A stretch of 64,000 nucleotides of DNA, taken from positions 1 to 64,000 of IMG/VR virus record IMGVR_UViG_3300031885_000005; one strand, written 5' to 3'. A program made the translations under genes and the position numbers. Below the pieces are notes generated by a model. That model worked only from the letters and a program-made list of their open reading frames with translations, made no database searches and was not told where the DNA came from. Shown in pieces: positions 16,532 to 26,744 of this stretch; within the stretch, counting starts at the first letter, position 1; every line of letters starts with the position of its first letter. The stretch is from a virus.

Positions 16532-16861
16532 ATGTTAGAGAACACAATTAGAAAGTTAGCGAAGCAAATAGACCAACAAAATATTTTTGCTGCGAGTAAG
16601 GAACTACCTTCATTAAAAATATTCGAGAACGATAATAATTTAAATAAATTGCAACATATTTATTTGTCCTATCTATTCTTTTACTATAACTTGAATATGG
16701 ATGTTTCTTTAAAAAAAGTTTCAGATACCATCTTCAATAATGAAATAGATGAGGATGCTTATTATTATTATAAACAGAATAAATCTACAGAATCTATAGA
16801 TAAGGATGATAAGAACAAAGATATTCACCTGGTTTTTCCTAAATCTAAAAGAGGTAAATAA
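16532..16861 (+). CDS. Second small protein before tape measure
   Basis: A 109-residue protein starting two bases after the preceding stop with no good ribosome site, so it is probably made by coupling. Its N-terminal half is helical (LRKLAKQ-type, then LQHIYLSYLFFYYNL), and the end is basic. It could be the short-chaperone partner of the preceding protein, the role that a frameshift product fills in many phages. No domain was recognised. Confidence 0.45.
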   Translation: MLENTIRKLAKQIDQQNIFAASKELPSLKIFENDNNLNKLQHIYLSYLFFYYNLNMDVSLKKVSDTIFNNEIDEDAYYYYKQNKSTESIDKDDKNKDIHLVFPKSKRGK

Positions 16862-16863
16862 AA

Positions 16864-19266
16864 ATGGAAGGAAAGTACACGCACTTAATCGACATAGTAT
16901 CTCAATATACCGAAAGAGGGAATGTTTCTGGAAAAGTAGAACAGATTACTAAAGCCCTCGAAGGTACAGAAAAAATAACTCCCAAACTATCTACTCAGAT
17001 GGAATCTGTTGCTACCGCTATGCAGGGAATAATTCCTCCTGAGATGCAAGGGAAATTAGAAGGAGTTTTTAAAACTTTTGAAGAAGGAAGTAAAGTAACT
17101 CAATTAAGTACAAGACAAGTTGATTTATTAAAGGATTCATTATTTAAAGCAGGGGCATCTAAAGACCAAGTTGGTGCAATTACTAAAAATTTACAAGAAA
17201 TGGGAGTGGTAACTAAATCATCTTCTGGTGCAATGGGGGATTTTGAAAGAGCAATGCGCAGAGCATTAATTGTTGCTCCTATATGGATGTTGACAAGAGA
17301 AATAATTAAACAGGTTACTAATTTTGTTAAAGAAGGTATACAATATTATTTAGAAACAGAAAAAGCAATTTTAAATGTTCGTTCTGCTATAGAAGAAATG
17401 GGGCAATCGGGAGGTTCTACTATATCCGAATTAACTGACCGATTTCGTTCTTTATCCGCAGAAACTGGAAAAACAACAGCAAGTATAGCAAATGTTTATG
17501 CTTCAATTAATCGAATTCTTGGTAATACAGAACAATCTTATTTAGCAACAAATGCAGCAGTAAAATTATCAGAAGCCACAGGAGTAGATGCAGCCAAAAT
17601 AGCAGAAACATTAGCTTTTATGTATAAATTACAGGGAGATTCTTTAAAAGGAGTTACTACAGATACACAAAAATTTCAAGAAATATCTGCATTATTATAT
17701 GCAACTCAGGCAAAGACTCCAGGGGGATTAGAAAAATTAATAACAGACATCAGGAATTTTGCTGCTACAATGAATCTTGCCGATTTTGGAATTGAAAATA
17801 CAGTAAAATTATTTGGTGCATTAGAATCGGCTGGAGTATCTTCGAGCCAAGTTTTAAGAACAGGAGTAATGAAAGTTTTAACTAATATGAATGAAGTATC
17901 AAAAATGTTAGGAATAACTCTTTCTGACAATATTACTCCCTTTGAGGCATTTATTTTAGTATTAGAGAAATTAGGAGCAAATCTAAAACCAGATAAATTA
18001 AATGTTAATACATTTGCAGTTATTAAAGATATTTTTGGACAAGGTGCGAGAGGTGCAGGTCAAGTTGCAGCGTTGGCGAAAGACATCGGTGCATTAAAAA
18101 GTGCTTTAGCAGGTGGCGGAGTTTCAGAAAGAGACCGTTATTTATATCAAAAACAATTAGATGATGTAAATGATTCTGCTCAACATCAAATAGAAATTTT
18201 TGGTAATTTAAAGAAACAAGCAGGAGAGGCATTTATTACAGGTATTATGGGCGGAGAAGACTTTGCAACAGCAATAAAAAATGCAAATAATCTTATGAAT
18301 GAATCTATAAGAGTTGCACAAAATTTAGGAATAGAATTTAATGTAGTGGCAAAGGCAATAAATATTATTTTATCATTAGGAACTTCTTCATTTACAGATG
18401 CAGCAAAAAAACGAGTCCAAGCAGCAAAAGACGAATACGATTTACAAACCAGAATACAAATGGCATTAAAAGGACAACTCACACTCCAAGAAGTAAATGC
18501 TTTGGCAGGAGAGGTTTCTGTATCTAATTTAATAAAAGAAGAAGGATTAAGACAAAGAGTATTGGATGCTTTGCAGCAACAATCAATCGCTGAAGCAAAA
18601 ACAGGAATTGAATCGGCAAAAAATAAAGAAATAGAAGAAGGCAGATTAGCTTTAGCAAAAGAAATACAAAAAGAAATAGAAAAACAAATTGGCTATGCTT
18701 CTTCTATTCTAAGTATTGCAGGAGAACAAGAATCTTCTATAATTAGGCAAGAAATGGCATTTAGAGCAATGACCGAAGGAGAATCTTATTTAAAAGATAC
18801 AATGAAAGATAGACTTAGATTGGCACAAGCATTGACTAAAGAAGCAGATGAACAAGAGAAAAGTTCTTCTCGATTAGTAGAATTATATAAAATAGCTAAA
18901 AAATATGGAAAGGATACTGCTCAAGAAGTTTCTGATTATCTTGCTGGAATTAAAAAATTTGGAGAATTAAGTCCCAGAGCAACAACTGCATTGAGAAGAG
19001 TAACTCCTGCTGAATTCGAAAGAGGAACTGCGGAAGAATATTTTAGGGGTAAAGGATTTCAATTTCCTGAACAAATCGAAAGAGAAAGAATTCGCCAAAG
19101 AAATATTCAAATTCTTCAAAACGTTATGGTAGAACCAATTCAATTAAATGTAAATCTTGAATCTGAAAATTTAATACAAAGAATAAAAGATGAAATAAAT
19201 AAAGAAGTAGACAAAATAGGTTCTAAATTGAATACTTCAGTACAACAACAAATAAAAGGTTATTAA
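16864..19266 (+). CDS. Tape measure protein
   Basis: The 800-residue ruler that sets tail length and occupies the tube lumen. The Thr/Ala/Gly/Gln-rich helical sequence is typical, with a hydrophobic segment near residues 138-160 (ALIVAPIWMLTREIIK) and the conserved-looking central block of TIGR01760-type proteins (LSEATGVDAAKIAETLA, ESAGVSSSQVLRTGVMKVL, FGQGARGAG). C-terminal coiled coils follow. It starts three bases after the previous stop. At roughly 1.5 angstrom per residue a tail near 120 nm would be expected, an inference from the general rule. Confidence 0.85.
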   Translation: MEGKYTHLIDIVSQYTERGNVSGKVEQITKALEGTEKITPKLSTQMESVATAMQGIIPPEMQGKLEGVFKTFEEGSKVTQLSTRQVDLLKDSLFKAGASKDQVGAITKNLQEMGVVTKSSSGAMGDFERAMRRALIVAPIWMLTREIIKQVTNFVKEGIQYYLETEKAILNVRSAIEEMGQSGGSTISELTDRFRSLSAETGKTTASIANVYASINRILGNTEQSYLATNAAVKLSEATGVDAAKIAETLAFMYKLQGDSLKGVTTDTQKFQEISALLYATQAKTPGGLEKLITDIRNFAATMNLADFGIENTVKLFGALESAGVSSSQVLRTGVMKVLTNMNEVSKMLGITLSDNITPFEAFILVLEKLGANLKPDKLNVNTFAVIKDIFGQGARGAGQVAALAKDIGALKSALAGGGVSERDRYLYQKQLDDVNDSAQHQIEIFGNLKKQAGEAFITGIMGGEDFATAIKNANNLMNESIRVAQNLGIEFNVVAKAINIILSLGTSSFTDAAKKRVQAAKDEYDLQTRIQMALKGQLTLQEVNALAGEVSVSNLIKEEGLRQRVLDALQQQSIAEAKTGIESAKNKEIEEGRLALAKEIQKEIEKQIGYASSILSIAGEQESSIIRQEMAFRAMTEGESYLKDTMKDRLRLAQALTKEADEQEKSSSRLVELYKIAKKYGKDTAQEVSDYLAGIKKFGELSPRATTALRRVTPAEFERGTAEEYFRGKGFQFPEQIERERIRQRNIQILQNVMVEPIQLNVNLESENLIQRIKDEINKEVDKIGSKLNTSVQQQIKGY

Positions 19267-19276
19267 GGAGCAAATT

Positions 19277-20182
19277 ATGTCCACAGTAACTTTTAAACTA
19301 TACGATAATTATATACCATCAGAAGAAGAATTAAATGTAAATCAATATGCACGTAATGAAAATTTTGAAATGGGTGATATTAATGGTTCTTCGGATAGAA
19401 TATCTCAAACATTTATTCCCAGTAAAAATGGAGTATTAAGTAAAATAGTAATAAATACACAACCTCATGATACTCCTGTGCCTGGAAGTATATTAACAAT
19501 TGAAATTAGAACAACTTCAGATGGACTTCCTACAAGTACGGTATTGGCAACAGAAAATAGAGTTATCACCGAATTAAATGAAGGAGAAAATGAAATAATA
19601 TTTTCTGCCCCAACATCAGTAGTTTTAGGAACTAAATATGCAATAGTAAGTTATAAAAATTCAGAAAATAGATTTATATTTAAATATTATGTTGATAATA
19701 TAGACAGTTATTTAGATGGAATGGCTATATATTCTACAAATTCTGGGGCAAGTTGGTCTTCTGTAGAAGATGAAGAAACATTATATGGAGATTTATGTTT
19801 TAAAGTTTATTTAGAATCAGAACAACCAGAATTTACTTTCCCTGTAGTATTTTCAGCTAATTATCCTCATACGGGCAAGAAAATAATAGAACATGAAAAT
19901 GTTCGTGGTAAGGGGTCAATTACCGTTGATGCTGGTCAGGAAAGTTGGGATTTAGTTTTAAAAGGAGTTTTAAAAGCAGATGATTATGATTCATTAATGG
20001 AATTAGTTGATGATATGGAAGAAAATGTGCAAATTAATGTTCCTTATACTTTAGTAATATCCAATGGTGTTACTACTTATGAATATCGTGTAAAAAGAAT
20101 TACACCAATTGAATACCAGGAAGACAATCTCAAGACAGACTTTTTAGAATACATTGTAACTTTAAAGTGTTTATCATGGTAG
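19277..20182 (+). CDS. Dit-like distal tail protein with N-terminal beta-sandwich
   Basis: A 301-residue protein directly after the tape measure, with an AAGGAG site. About residues 25-160 resemble a jelly-roll or carbohydrate-binding beta domain (SQTFIPSKNGVLSKIVI, SILTIEIRTTSDGLPT, YAIVSYKNS). The C-terminal 130 residues (FPVVFSANYPHTGKKI, then ITVDAGQESWDLVLKGVL and LEYIVTLKCLSW) suit the Dit ring that joins tube to tip. The extra N-terminal domain may help contact the host. Identification by position and fold style. Confidence 0.55.
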   Translation: MSTVTFKLYDNYIPSEEELNVNQYARNENFEMGDINGSSDRISQTFIPSKNGVLSKIVINTQPHDTPVPGSILTIEIRTTSDGLPTSTVLATENRVITELNEGENEIIFSAPTSVVLGTKYAIVSYKNSENRFIFKYYVDNIDSYLDGMAIYSTNSGASWSSVEDEETLYGDLCFKVYLESEQPEFTFPVVFSANYPHTGKKIIEHENVRGKGSITVDAGQESWDLVLKGVLKADDYDSLMELVDDMEENVQINVPYTLVISNGVTTYEYRVKRITPIEYQEDNLKTDFLEYIVTLKCLSW

Positions 20183-20231
20183 TTAATAAAAAAGTTTTAT
20201 ATAATGAAGAATAAATAAGGAGGAATAAAAT

Positions 20232-20849
20232 ATGGCATTTAAATTATATATTAATGTAGGTACTGAAGACTTAGAATTTGGGAAAACTGGTGCAGAATAT
20301 GTGGAAATGAATCTGACCGCAGATAGATTAATCTTTTCTGCTGGTTCAGATGTAGTAAAAGATACATTCCCAATTCCAAGTCCTCAACAATTAAATTCTG
20401 CTGGTATTTTAATTGGAACTGAGGATGTGGAAGTACCTCATTTATTTTTGGCAGATGCAAGTGAAGGCGGTAGTTTAAAAGAAATACATCTTGCGGGAAA
20501 TAAAAACAATCGATTTGTATTTTGTGTTGCTTTTGATGCAGGAACTAATTCCGAACCTATTTTAGAATTATGGGATAATTTAGATTTAAATTCTATAAAC
20601 CTTTATTCTTTAGGTTCAGGAGTTGCTAACAATAGTTTTTTTAGAGGAAAAAGAACTACGGATGGATTTCCAGGAACAATGACTGATAGATTAGCAGGAA
20701 GTTCAGAAACTCATTTTTTATGGTTGAAGGATGGAACTGGATTAGGACTTGAAGGAGCCGAAAACCTTTATTTTAATTTAAGAATTACCGTTCCTCCAAC
20801 TGCTACTGCAGCAGGAGAAATACCAATTATTGCAATAAAGTATACCTAA
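20232..20849 (+). CDS. Beta-rich tail-tip protein
   Basis: A 205-residue protein with a very strong AAGGAGGAAT site. It is Gly/Asn/Leu-rich with regular strands (DRLIFSAGSDVV, NRFVFCVAFDAG, ENLYFNLRITVPP) and ends in IPIIAIKYT. No enzyme motif is present. It lies in a series of tail-tip genes, so it is probably a structural or decorating component. The strong ribosome site suggests a high copy number. Confidence 0.45.
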   Translation: MAFKLYINVGTEDLEFGKTGAEYVEMNLTADRLIFSAGSDVVKDTFPIPSPQQLNSAGILIGTEDVEVPHLFLADASEGGSLKEIHLAGNKNNRFVFCVAFDAGTNSEPILELWDNLDLNSINLYSLGSGVANNSFFRGKRTTDGFPGTMTDRLAGSSETHFLWLKDGTGLGLEGAENLYFNLRITVPPTATAAGEIPIIAIKYT

Positions 20850-20864
20850 GATAAGGAATAAAAT

Positions 20865-21437
20865 ATGAAGAATAAATTTACTTTTTTAGGTGAGAACAGG
20901 ATTAGTGCTACTTTAGTATCTGGGGAATATATTTGGTTAGCTTTCTTGGGAGAAGATAATATATGTTCATTACAAAAAAATTCCGTCCATAATCCTAATA
21001 TGATTTATTGGGATGTTTCTGTTGTCGGCGATGAAATTATTTCAATGATTGAAGATACCACTTATTTATATGGCGCATTAGATGATTTGGTTAATATTGG
21101 GGCAAAAATAACTAAAGATAATCCAACTACAATATCTTATTTTATTAAAGATTCGGGATTAACTGAAAAAGCAATAGACCTAATTAAGGATACTACTTAT
21201 ATTTATTTCTTATTGCCAGGAATAGAATCTGGAATCAATACAAAAATAGGGAAATATAATAAAACAACAAGAGCATACGTAGAAACAATAGATTTAACTA
21301 CTATTTTTAATGCAAAAAAGATAGATATAGATGCCAATGGAGTGATTTGGATTGTTACAAATAATGACCCCTCAGAATTAGTAAAAGTCTGGTATTCGTC
21401 TGGAACGTGGCATTATACCATATATACATTATCTTAA
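20865..21437 (+). CDS. Propeller-like tail-tip protein
   Basis: A 190-residue protein made of repeated strand sets (EYIWLAFLGEDNICSLQ, TYLYGALDDLVNIGAKI, TYIYFLLPGIESG, VIWIVTNNDPSEL). The spacing of about 45 residues recalls blades of a beta-propeller, though only four or so fit. It is coupled to its neighbours in the tip operon. Probably a virion protein; the precise role is unknown. Confidence 0.4.
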   Translation: MKNKFTFLGENRISATLVSGEYIWLAFLGEDNICSLQKNSVHNPNMIYWDVSVVGDEIISMIEDTTYLYGALDDLVNIGAKITKDNPTTISYFIKDSGLTEKAIDLIKDTTYIYFLLPGIESGINTKIGKYNKTTRAYVETIDLTTIFNAKKIDIDANGVIWIVTNNDPSELVKVWYSSGTWHYTIYTLS

Positions 21438-21448
21438 TGGAGCAAACC

Positions 21449-21586
21449 ATGATTACGAAAAATGATTTTATTGAGAGAATTTTATTTATGATAAGAAAAA
21501 TTTTAATGGAATCATTGCCAAAAGAAGATACTTTAGATGGTTTTATGGAAAAGGCAGAAAAATTAATAGGAAAAATTTTCAAATAA
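21449..21586 (+). CDS. Small helical protein of 45 residues
   Basis: Two ATGs are possible (21437 and 21449); GGAG six bases before the second favours it. The product is an amphipathic helical peptide (FIERILFMIRKILMESL, then FMEKAEKLIGKIF). It fills the gap between two tail-tip genes and ends next to the strong site of the following gene. Function unknown. Confidence 0.55.
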   Translation: MITKNDFIERILFMIRKILMESLPKEDTLDGFMEKAEKLIGKIFK

Positions 21587-21598
21587 GGAGGAAAATCA

Positions 21599-22096
21599 AT
21601 GGGAGCTGTACATCATTTCTCAGAAAGTAATCTTGTTGGTCAAGTAGAGACTTTGGATATTGCTAATTTAAACTTCGGTAGTGTTGATGATTCAGAAATA
21701 GTTCCTGCGGATAATCCAGTTACTATTGGAGAAAATTCTTTTATAAAGTATCTTCGATGTAAATTTACTGGTACTTGGACTGAAATTTCGAATATGCTTC
21801 TATGGAAATCTTCTGGTGATTATAAAACAGAAGAAACAATTAAAGCAGAAGCTAATGTTGCTTATGCAACTCCTACCCAAGATACTATGGCAGGAACGGG
21901 AGTAGATGACATTCCTATTTCTGAAGGAACTGCATTAACAATTTTGTCAGCAGAGGGGGCAGCAACTATAGTTTATGGGGCTACGGGAGTTTCGGGTTAT
22001 ACAAAATATATAAAGTTACAAGACCAAAGTACAGAAAATACAGAAGTCGGTGCAGGTAACCAGAAAGTTTTTACTTTCAGTTACGACGAAAGTTAA
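21599..22096 (+). CDS. Tail-tip protein of unknown function
   Basis: A 165-residue protein with an AAGGAGG site. It mixes beta strands (SFIKYLRCKFTGTW, ALTILSAEGAATIVYG) with an Ala/Thr-rich middle and ends in QKVFTFSYDES. Nothing catalytic is seen. By position it is a tail-tip or baseplate component. I do not recognise the family. Confidence 0.45.
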   Translation: MGAVHHFSESNLVGQVETLDIANLNFGSVDDSEIVPADNPVTIGENSFIKYLRCKFTGTWTEISNMLLWKSSGDYKTEETIKAEANVAYATPTQDTMAGTGVDDIPISEGTALTILSAEGAATIVYGATGVSGYTKYIKLQDQSTENTEVGAGNQKVFTFSYDES

Positions 22097-22122
22097 GTAA
22101 TATCAATAGGTTAGGAGAAAAA

Positions 22123-22572
22123 ATGTCAAATACAATTGACTTAAATTTGGAAAGTGGAAACAATAACATGGATTCACTTTCTTTTTATTGGATGGCGGAA
22201 TTCGATAATGGAGTTATTTTTCAGTTTGAAAATGGGAAAGAACACAGATTTCAAGAAGTTTTAGATAGAATAAATGAATTAGAATTTTTTCATTTATATC
22301 ATAGAGAAAAGGACATAAGATTTATAGTTGATTTACAAAAAGGTCTTATAAAATTTAATGACTGCGGAGAACCAAATATAGTAGAGAAGAAAGAAAACAT
22401 TCGACTTATTTATTTTAGAAGACGTAAAATAGAGATAGGAACTCAGGATTTAAAAGAAAAAAGCCACACAATTCAATACCATCTTGGGTTCCAGTACATT
22501 AAAGACGGAAAAAATCAGAAAATAATACTTATCATAGATGAAGTAGGAAATTTTATAGTAATAGGAGAATAA
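22123..22572 (+). CDS. Unknown tail-region protein
   Basis: A 149-residue protein with a TAGGAG site. The pattern of strands around charged loops (VIFQFENGKEHRFQEVL, IRLIYFRRRKIEIG, KIILIIDEVGNFIVIG) suggests a small alpha/beta or beta-barrel protein. It sits directly before the 1133-residue adhesin and may help assemble it. No family recognised. Confidence 0.45.
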   Translation: MSNTIDLNLESGNNNMDSLSFYWMAEFDNGVIFQFENGKEHRFQEVLDRINELEFFHLYHREKDIRFIVDLQKGLIKFNDCGEPNIVEKKENIRLIYFRRRKIEIGTQDLKEKSHTIQYHLGFQYIKDGKNQKIILIIDEVGNFIVIGE

Positions 22573-22573
22573 T

Positions 22574-25500
22574 ATGGCAATTACTACACAAATAATAAAT
22601 GGAGGAATCTCCACTACAAGTCCTTCTACTGCGAAATACTATTCTCCTTTTGGAGAAGCAACAGGAGGTACTGCAAAAGCAGGTAGTCAAGGAATAGTAA
22701 GTACTCCTGGAACTATAAAAAATCTCAGAGTAGAATTATCTGCTGCTCCAGGAACAGGTGGTTCTGGAAAAAAATACGACATAACTCTTTATAAAAATGG
22801 CGTAGTTCAACTTTTAACTATTTCTATTTTTGAAACTGCAACAACTGGAACGGATTTATCAAATCAAATTGCTGTTATCGCTGGAGATTTGATAACAATA
22901 GAAGCAAAACCCACTAATACTCCTACAGCAGTTAGAGCAACTTGGGTTATGGATTTTGTTCCTACTACTTCAGGAGAGACTCTTTTATTATCTGCTTCAG
23001 GAAGTGATTCTGTGGTAGCAAATAATTATTTTATAGCACCAATAACATGTTTTAGTGGTGGTTCTGCTACAGAATTTGATGTGGAACTAATAATTCCTTG
23101 TTCTGGAACTATAAAAAATCTTTATATTAATTCTTCCTTAGCAGCAGGGGCTGGTAAATCATTAATTTTTACTGTAAGAAAAAATAATGCAGACCAAACT
23201 GTAACAACAACTTTAAGTGGGGCAAGTCAAAAAAACAACAACGATACTTCTCATAATTTTACTGTTGTAGCAGGAGATAGAATCTGTATTCGAATGACAG
23301 GAGATTCTACAGCAAGTCCTCGTATAGAAACTGGATTAACTTTTGTTCCAGATACAGCAGGAAACTTTATTTTAGGATACATTTCTACAAATAATAATTT
23401 AGGGTCAACGGCATCAACTAAATATATAAGTATTTCAAGAATAGCAAATACTTCAACAGGTGAGGCTGATGCAGACCAATTGTTTTCTGCATTTACTATT
23501 AAAAATTTATATGCTCAATTGAGCATTGCACCAGATTCTGGTGGGGGAATCCAATCTTTTACTTTTACTTTAAGAAAAAATGCAAGTTCACAAGGATTAT
23601 CTGTTGTTATTTCAGAAACAGCAACAACAGGGAATGCTTCTGCGGATATTTCTATTTCAACAAATGATTTATTAGATACTCAAGTAGTAAAAACAGCCAC
23701 AGTAAATGGTATAAAATTTCGGGTTTCTTATTTAGGTTATATTGCTCCTACTTCTGTAACTTATCAAGAAGAAATTAATTCTGACGTTCATTTTAAATTA
23801 GTTGGAGCACAAAAAACATTAACTTCAGATATAGAATTTACAGGAACAAAAAGAAAATATCTTAATTCAGATGTTCATTTTAAATTAGTTGGAGCACAAA
23901 AAACATTAACATCTGACGTTGAATTTGTAAATAGAATTCAAAAAACAATAAATTCTAACATCGAATTTACTATTGAATACGAAGGGAAATTTATTCACAA
24001 TACAAAGGCTTTTATTGTTACCGATACTAATCCTGCACAAATAATAAAAATAGATTTATCCAATCCTACTTCATATACAAAATATACAATAACAGGGAAA
24101 CAAAATGCAAAAGATTTAGTAATCAATCATGACAGAGAGTTTATTTATGTTTCTTTAGATAATGGCAAAGTAGCAAAAGTAGAAGCAAATAATCCTGCTA
24201 ATCAAACTATTTTTGATATAGGAGAAGATGAACAATTAGTTTCAATTGCACATAGTTCTACTTATTTGACTACATTTATTGCAGATACCAATGCAGACGA
24301 AAGTTTATTTGTTATTGATGAGGCAACTTATGGAATAATAAATACACCTGAAGCATTTCCATTATTATCATCTTTAAGGACAAGAAGATTACTTACCAGA
24401 ATTATAAATACTATCTTAAATACTTTAAAGGGATTAATAATAAATACACCCGAAGCATTTCCATTATTATCATCTTTAAGGACAAGAAAAGTAATTAAAG
24501 ATACAATAAATACCGATTTAAGATTTCTAAAAACAGAATATGATAAAATTACTTATACTAATCCAATAGCAAGAACTGATTTTCATGTTAAAATAGATGG
24601 AGTAGAATTAACAGATAATGATTTAATTTTAAGTTCTATTAAAGTAACCCATACAGCAGACAATAAGAGTACCGCTTCGTTTACTTTAACAAGAAAACAC
24701 GATGATATTGACAATCCTGTAGAAATTTCCAACAATAATATAGTTACTATTTTTATAAAAGCCCAATTGCAATTTACAGGAAAAATTCAAAAATTAGATT
24801 GCAGTAGCTCAGAAGAAAGAATTGAGGTATCTTGTGAAAGTGAAGAAATAAATGAAGATTATAATATAGTTACCAAGGATTTGCCTTTAACTAATTTAAA
24901 TGAGCAAATACATTTATATGATATATTATTGAATGATATTTCTATAGATAATCCTTTTACTGATACTCGCAATGTAATTATTTCTGGAGATGGATGGTAT
25001 TGGAATTCTACTGGATGGGTACAAAATATAACAAATGCATTAACATTTAATACTTATATTTTGGCTTATACATATATAAACAATAATATTGCTAATGAGA
25101 CATTAATAGCAAGACAACCTACTGTTGCTAACAGAGAGGAAAATCCAAAATATTATAAAGGAATAAAAATAAATTTAGGAACTAAAATAACAGAACGATA
25201 TATTCATTGGTATGTTGTGGGAGGGTCTACTGAACAAACTGCTTTGGAAATAGAAGAAGGAACATTTAAATTTATTCCCAATTATACTTATTTTTGGGAA
25301 GTTAATGTTACTTGGTTTGATTTATCAGGAGGTTATCGACCCTCGGGTTGGGTTTATATAGGAACAAGTTTGGCTCCTTTAAGTAGCGATTTATATGAAA
25401 TTACTGGAGTAGATTATAGTTATCAAAGAAAATTAGAGGATTTAGAGGAAGAATTAGGAATATATACTTTAGGAGAAGCTCCTTTTAAAGAAATTTCTGC

Positions 25501-25975
25501 AAAAAATGGATGGAAAATAACTTATCTTCATGGGGAAGATAAAGATGATGGACTTTATAGTGTTAAAGAAAAATCTTATGATTATCGTTCTTATGATATG
25601 ATTATTGCTGCAATTGAATTGGAAAAAATTAAAAATATAAATGGAGACATTCTTCCGAGAACTTCTGGCAATATAGATTTGACATTAGATGGTTATTTGT
25701 ATTATGGATTGAAATTATTAACAAAATTAAATATTGTAAATACTACAGTTCCCGATATTTATAAAAATGATAACGGATTTCCGATAAGCATAAAGCAGAT
25801 AAATATAGATTCTGGGTCAATGAAAGTTAGTTTGAATTGCAGTAACGAAAAATCTAATTGGGAATTAGAAAGACTTCAAGACCAAGCACCAGAAGAACCA
25901 GTAGAAGACATAGGATTTGCAACTTTAATACTAAAAAAATATGATTTATCCAATCAGGAAGAAATAGATGAATAA
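22574..25975 (+). CDS. Large multi-domain tail-tip/hub adhesin
   Basis: At 1133 residues this is the largest + strand protein. Residues 1-400 hold three related beta-sandwich modules, each with a TIKNL-x-x-x-L-x-x-AP/G motif and an FTLRKN-type strand. A low-complexity linker with two exact-style duplications follows (near 400-470 and 590-650). From about residue 660 (DFHVKIDGVELTDNDL, SFTLTRKHDD) the sequence resembles phage tail-hub (gp27/Tal-like) domains. It ends Asp/Glu-rich. Probably the tip protein that contacts the cell and anchors the adhesin modules; enzyme motifs were not seen. Confidence 0.55.
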   Translation: MAITTQIINGGISTTSPSTAKYYSPFGEATGGTAKAGSQGIVSTPGTIKNLRVELSAAPGTGGSGKKYDITLYKNGVVQLLTISIFETATTGTDLSNQIAVIAGDLITIEAKPTNTPTAVRATWVMDFVPTTSGETLLLSASGSDSVVANNYFIAPITCFSGGSATEFDVELIIPCSGTIKNLYINSSLAAGAGKSLIFTVRKNNADQTVTTTLSGASQKNNNDTSHNFTVVAGDRICIRMTGDSTASPRIETGLTFVPDTAGNFILGYISTNNNLGSTASTKYISISRIANTSTGEADADQLFSAFTIKNLYAQLSIAPDSGGGIQSFTFTLRKNASSQGLSVVISETATTGNASADISISTNDLLDTQVVKTATVNGIKFRVSYLGYIAPTSVTYQEEINSDVHFKLVGAQKTLTSDIEFTGTKRKYLNSDVHFKLVGAQKTLTSDVEFVNRIQKTINSNIEFTIEYEGKFIHNTKAFIVTDTNPAQIIKIDLSNPTSYTKYTITGKQNAKDLVINHDREFIYVSLDNGKVAKVEANNPANQTIFDIGEDEQLVSIAHSSTYLTTFIADTNADESLFVIDEATYGIINTPEAFPLLSSLRTRRLLTRIINTILNTLKGLIINTPEAFPLLSSLRTRKVIKDTINTDLRFLKTEYDKITYTNPIARTDFHVKIDGVELTDNDLILSSIKVTHTADNKSTASFTLTRKHDDIDNPVEISNNNIVTIFIKAQLQFTGKIQKLDCSSSEERIEVSCESEEINEDYNIVTKDLPLTNLNEQIHLYDILLNDISIDNPFTDTRNVIISGDGWYWNSTGWVQNITNALTFNTYILAYTYINNNIANETLIARQPTVANREENPKYYKGIKINLGTKITERYIHWYVVGGSTEQTALEIEEGTFKFIPNYTYFWEVNVTWFDLSGGYRPSGWVYIGTSLAPLSSDLYEITGVDYSYQRKLEDLEEELGIYTLGEAPFKEISAKNGWKITYLHGEDKDDGLYSVKEKSYDYRSYDMIIAAIELEKIKNINGDILPRTSGNIDLTLDGYLYYGLKLLTKLNIVNTTVPDIYKNDNGFPISIKQINIDSGSMKVSLNCSNEKSNWELERLQDQAPEEPVEDIGFATLILKKYDLSNQEEIDE
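23775..23925 (+). repeat. Tandem in-frame duplication of an 87-base unit
   Basis: The unit from 23775 recurs from 23862 (offset 87 bases, 29 codons) with few changes, encoding NSDVHFKLVGAQKTLTSD twice. A third partial copy with weaker identity follows. Confidence 0.75.
24334..24488 (+). repeat. Second tandem duplication, 102-base offset
   Basis: A stretch of about 53 bases at 24334-24386 recurs at 24436-24488 with one or two changes, encoding IINTPEAFPLLSSLRTR twice. The offset equals 34 codons, so the frame is kept. Confidence 0.8.
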
Positions 25976-26744
25976 TTACGAAAATACGAAACATAAAATA
26001 AGAGAATTATATTATGGTTTAGAGATTATAGAAAATGATTCGGGCAGAGTAAAAACAGGTAATATCAAAATCTTATCTTTTGATATATTACCCAATCGTA
26101 GATATATTGTGATTGCGAGAGAATCTACTTTTTTGCCTATATATAAAGAATTTAATTTTACTTTTAAAAATAACAAAAAACCAATTTTTCCCAATATTAG
26201 GATTATTCCTGTTTTGAGTACATCAGAAGGTTATGAAAAAGATTTATCGGAAAAAATATTGAGACCTTCTATACAAAAATATTTTACTCAAGAAGACGAT
26301 AATCTTAATTTATTTTTTAAAATAGATATATCCGAGATAACTTCTATTGAGAAAGAAAGAGAAAATTTTGACATAATATTAACAAAAAGATTTTTTTCAT
26401 TTGGTCAAGAAATAGATTTATATAGAGAATCTCCCATATATGTAAATGAACAGTTTAGAATTTATAGAAATAGTTCAGGTAAATTGGGTTTGAAAGTTTT
26501 TAATGGCAGTCAGGTAAAAGGAGAATATATTCTGACTAATAGTTGGGATGATTGCCAATATAACAAATATTATAATTTAAGATTTGTTAGAAAAGGAGAT
26601 ACAGTAGAATTTTATATTGATGGAGTTAAAAAAGAAATAACTACTTTAGTTGCATTTACTCATGATATTCCTGTTTATATAAAAATTTATTTGACTTGTA
26701 ATAATAGAGGAGATTTTAATGAATTACGAACAACAAAAACATAA
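25968..26744 (+). CDS. Tail-tip protein with concanavalin/LamG-like half
   Basis: A 258-residue protein overlapping the large adhesin by eight bases. The second half (DLYRESPIYVNEQFRIYRN, KYYNLRFVRKGDTVEFYIDG, DIPVYIKIYLTCNNRG) has the strand pattern of lectin-like sandwiches. The first 15 residues resemble the starts of two later tip proteins. Glycan binding is a guess from the fold style. Confidence 0.45.
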   Translation: MNNYENTKHKIRELYYGLEIIENDSGRVKTGNIKILSFDILPNRRYIVIARESTFLPIYKEFNFTFKNNKKPIFPNIRIIPVLSTSEGYEKDLSEKILRPSIQKYFTQEDDNLNLFFKIDISEITSIEKERENFDIILTKRFFSFGQEIDLYRESPIYVNEQFRIYRNSSGKLGLKVFNGSQVKGEYILTNSWDDCQYNKYYNLRFVRKGDTVEFYIDGVKKEITTLVAFTHDIPVYIKIYLTCNNRGDFNELRTTKT

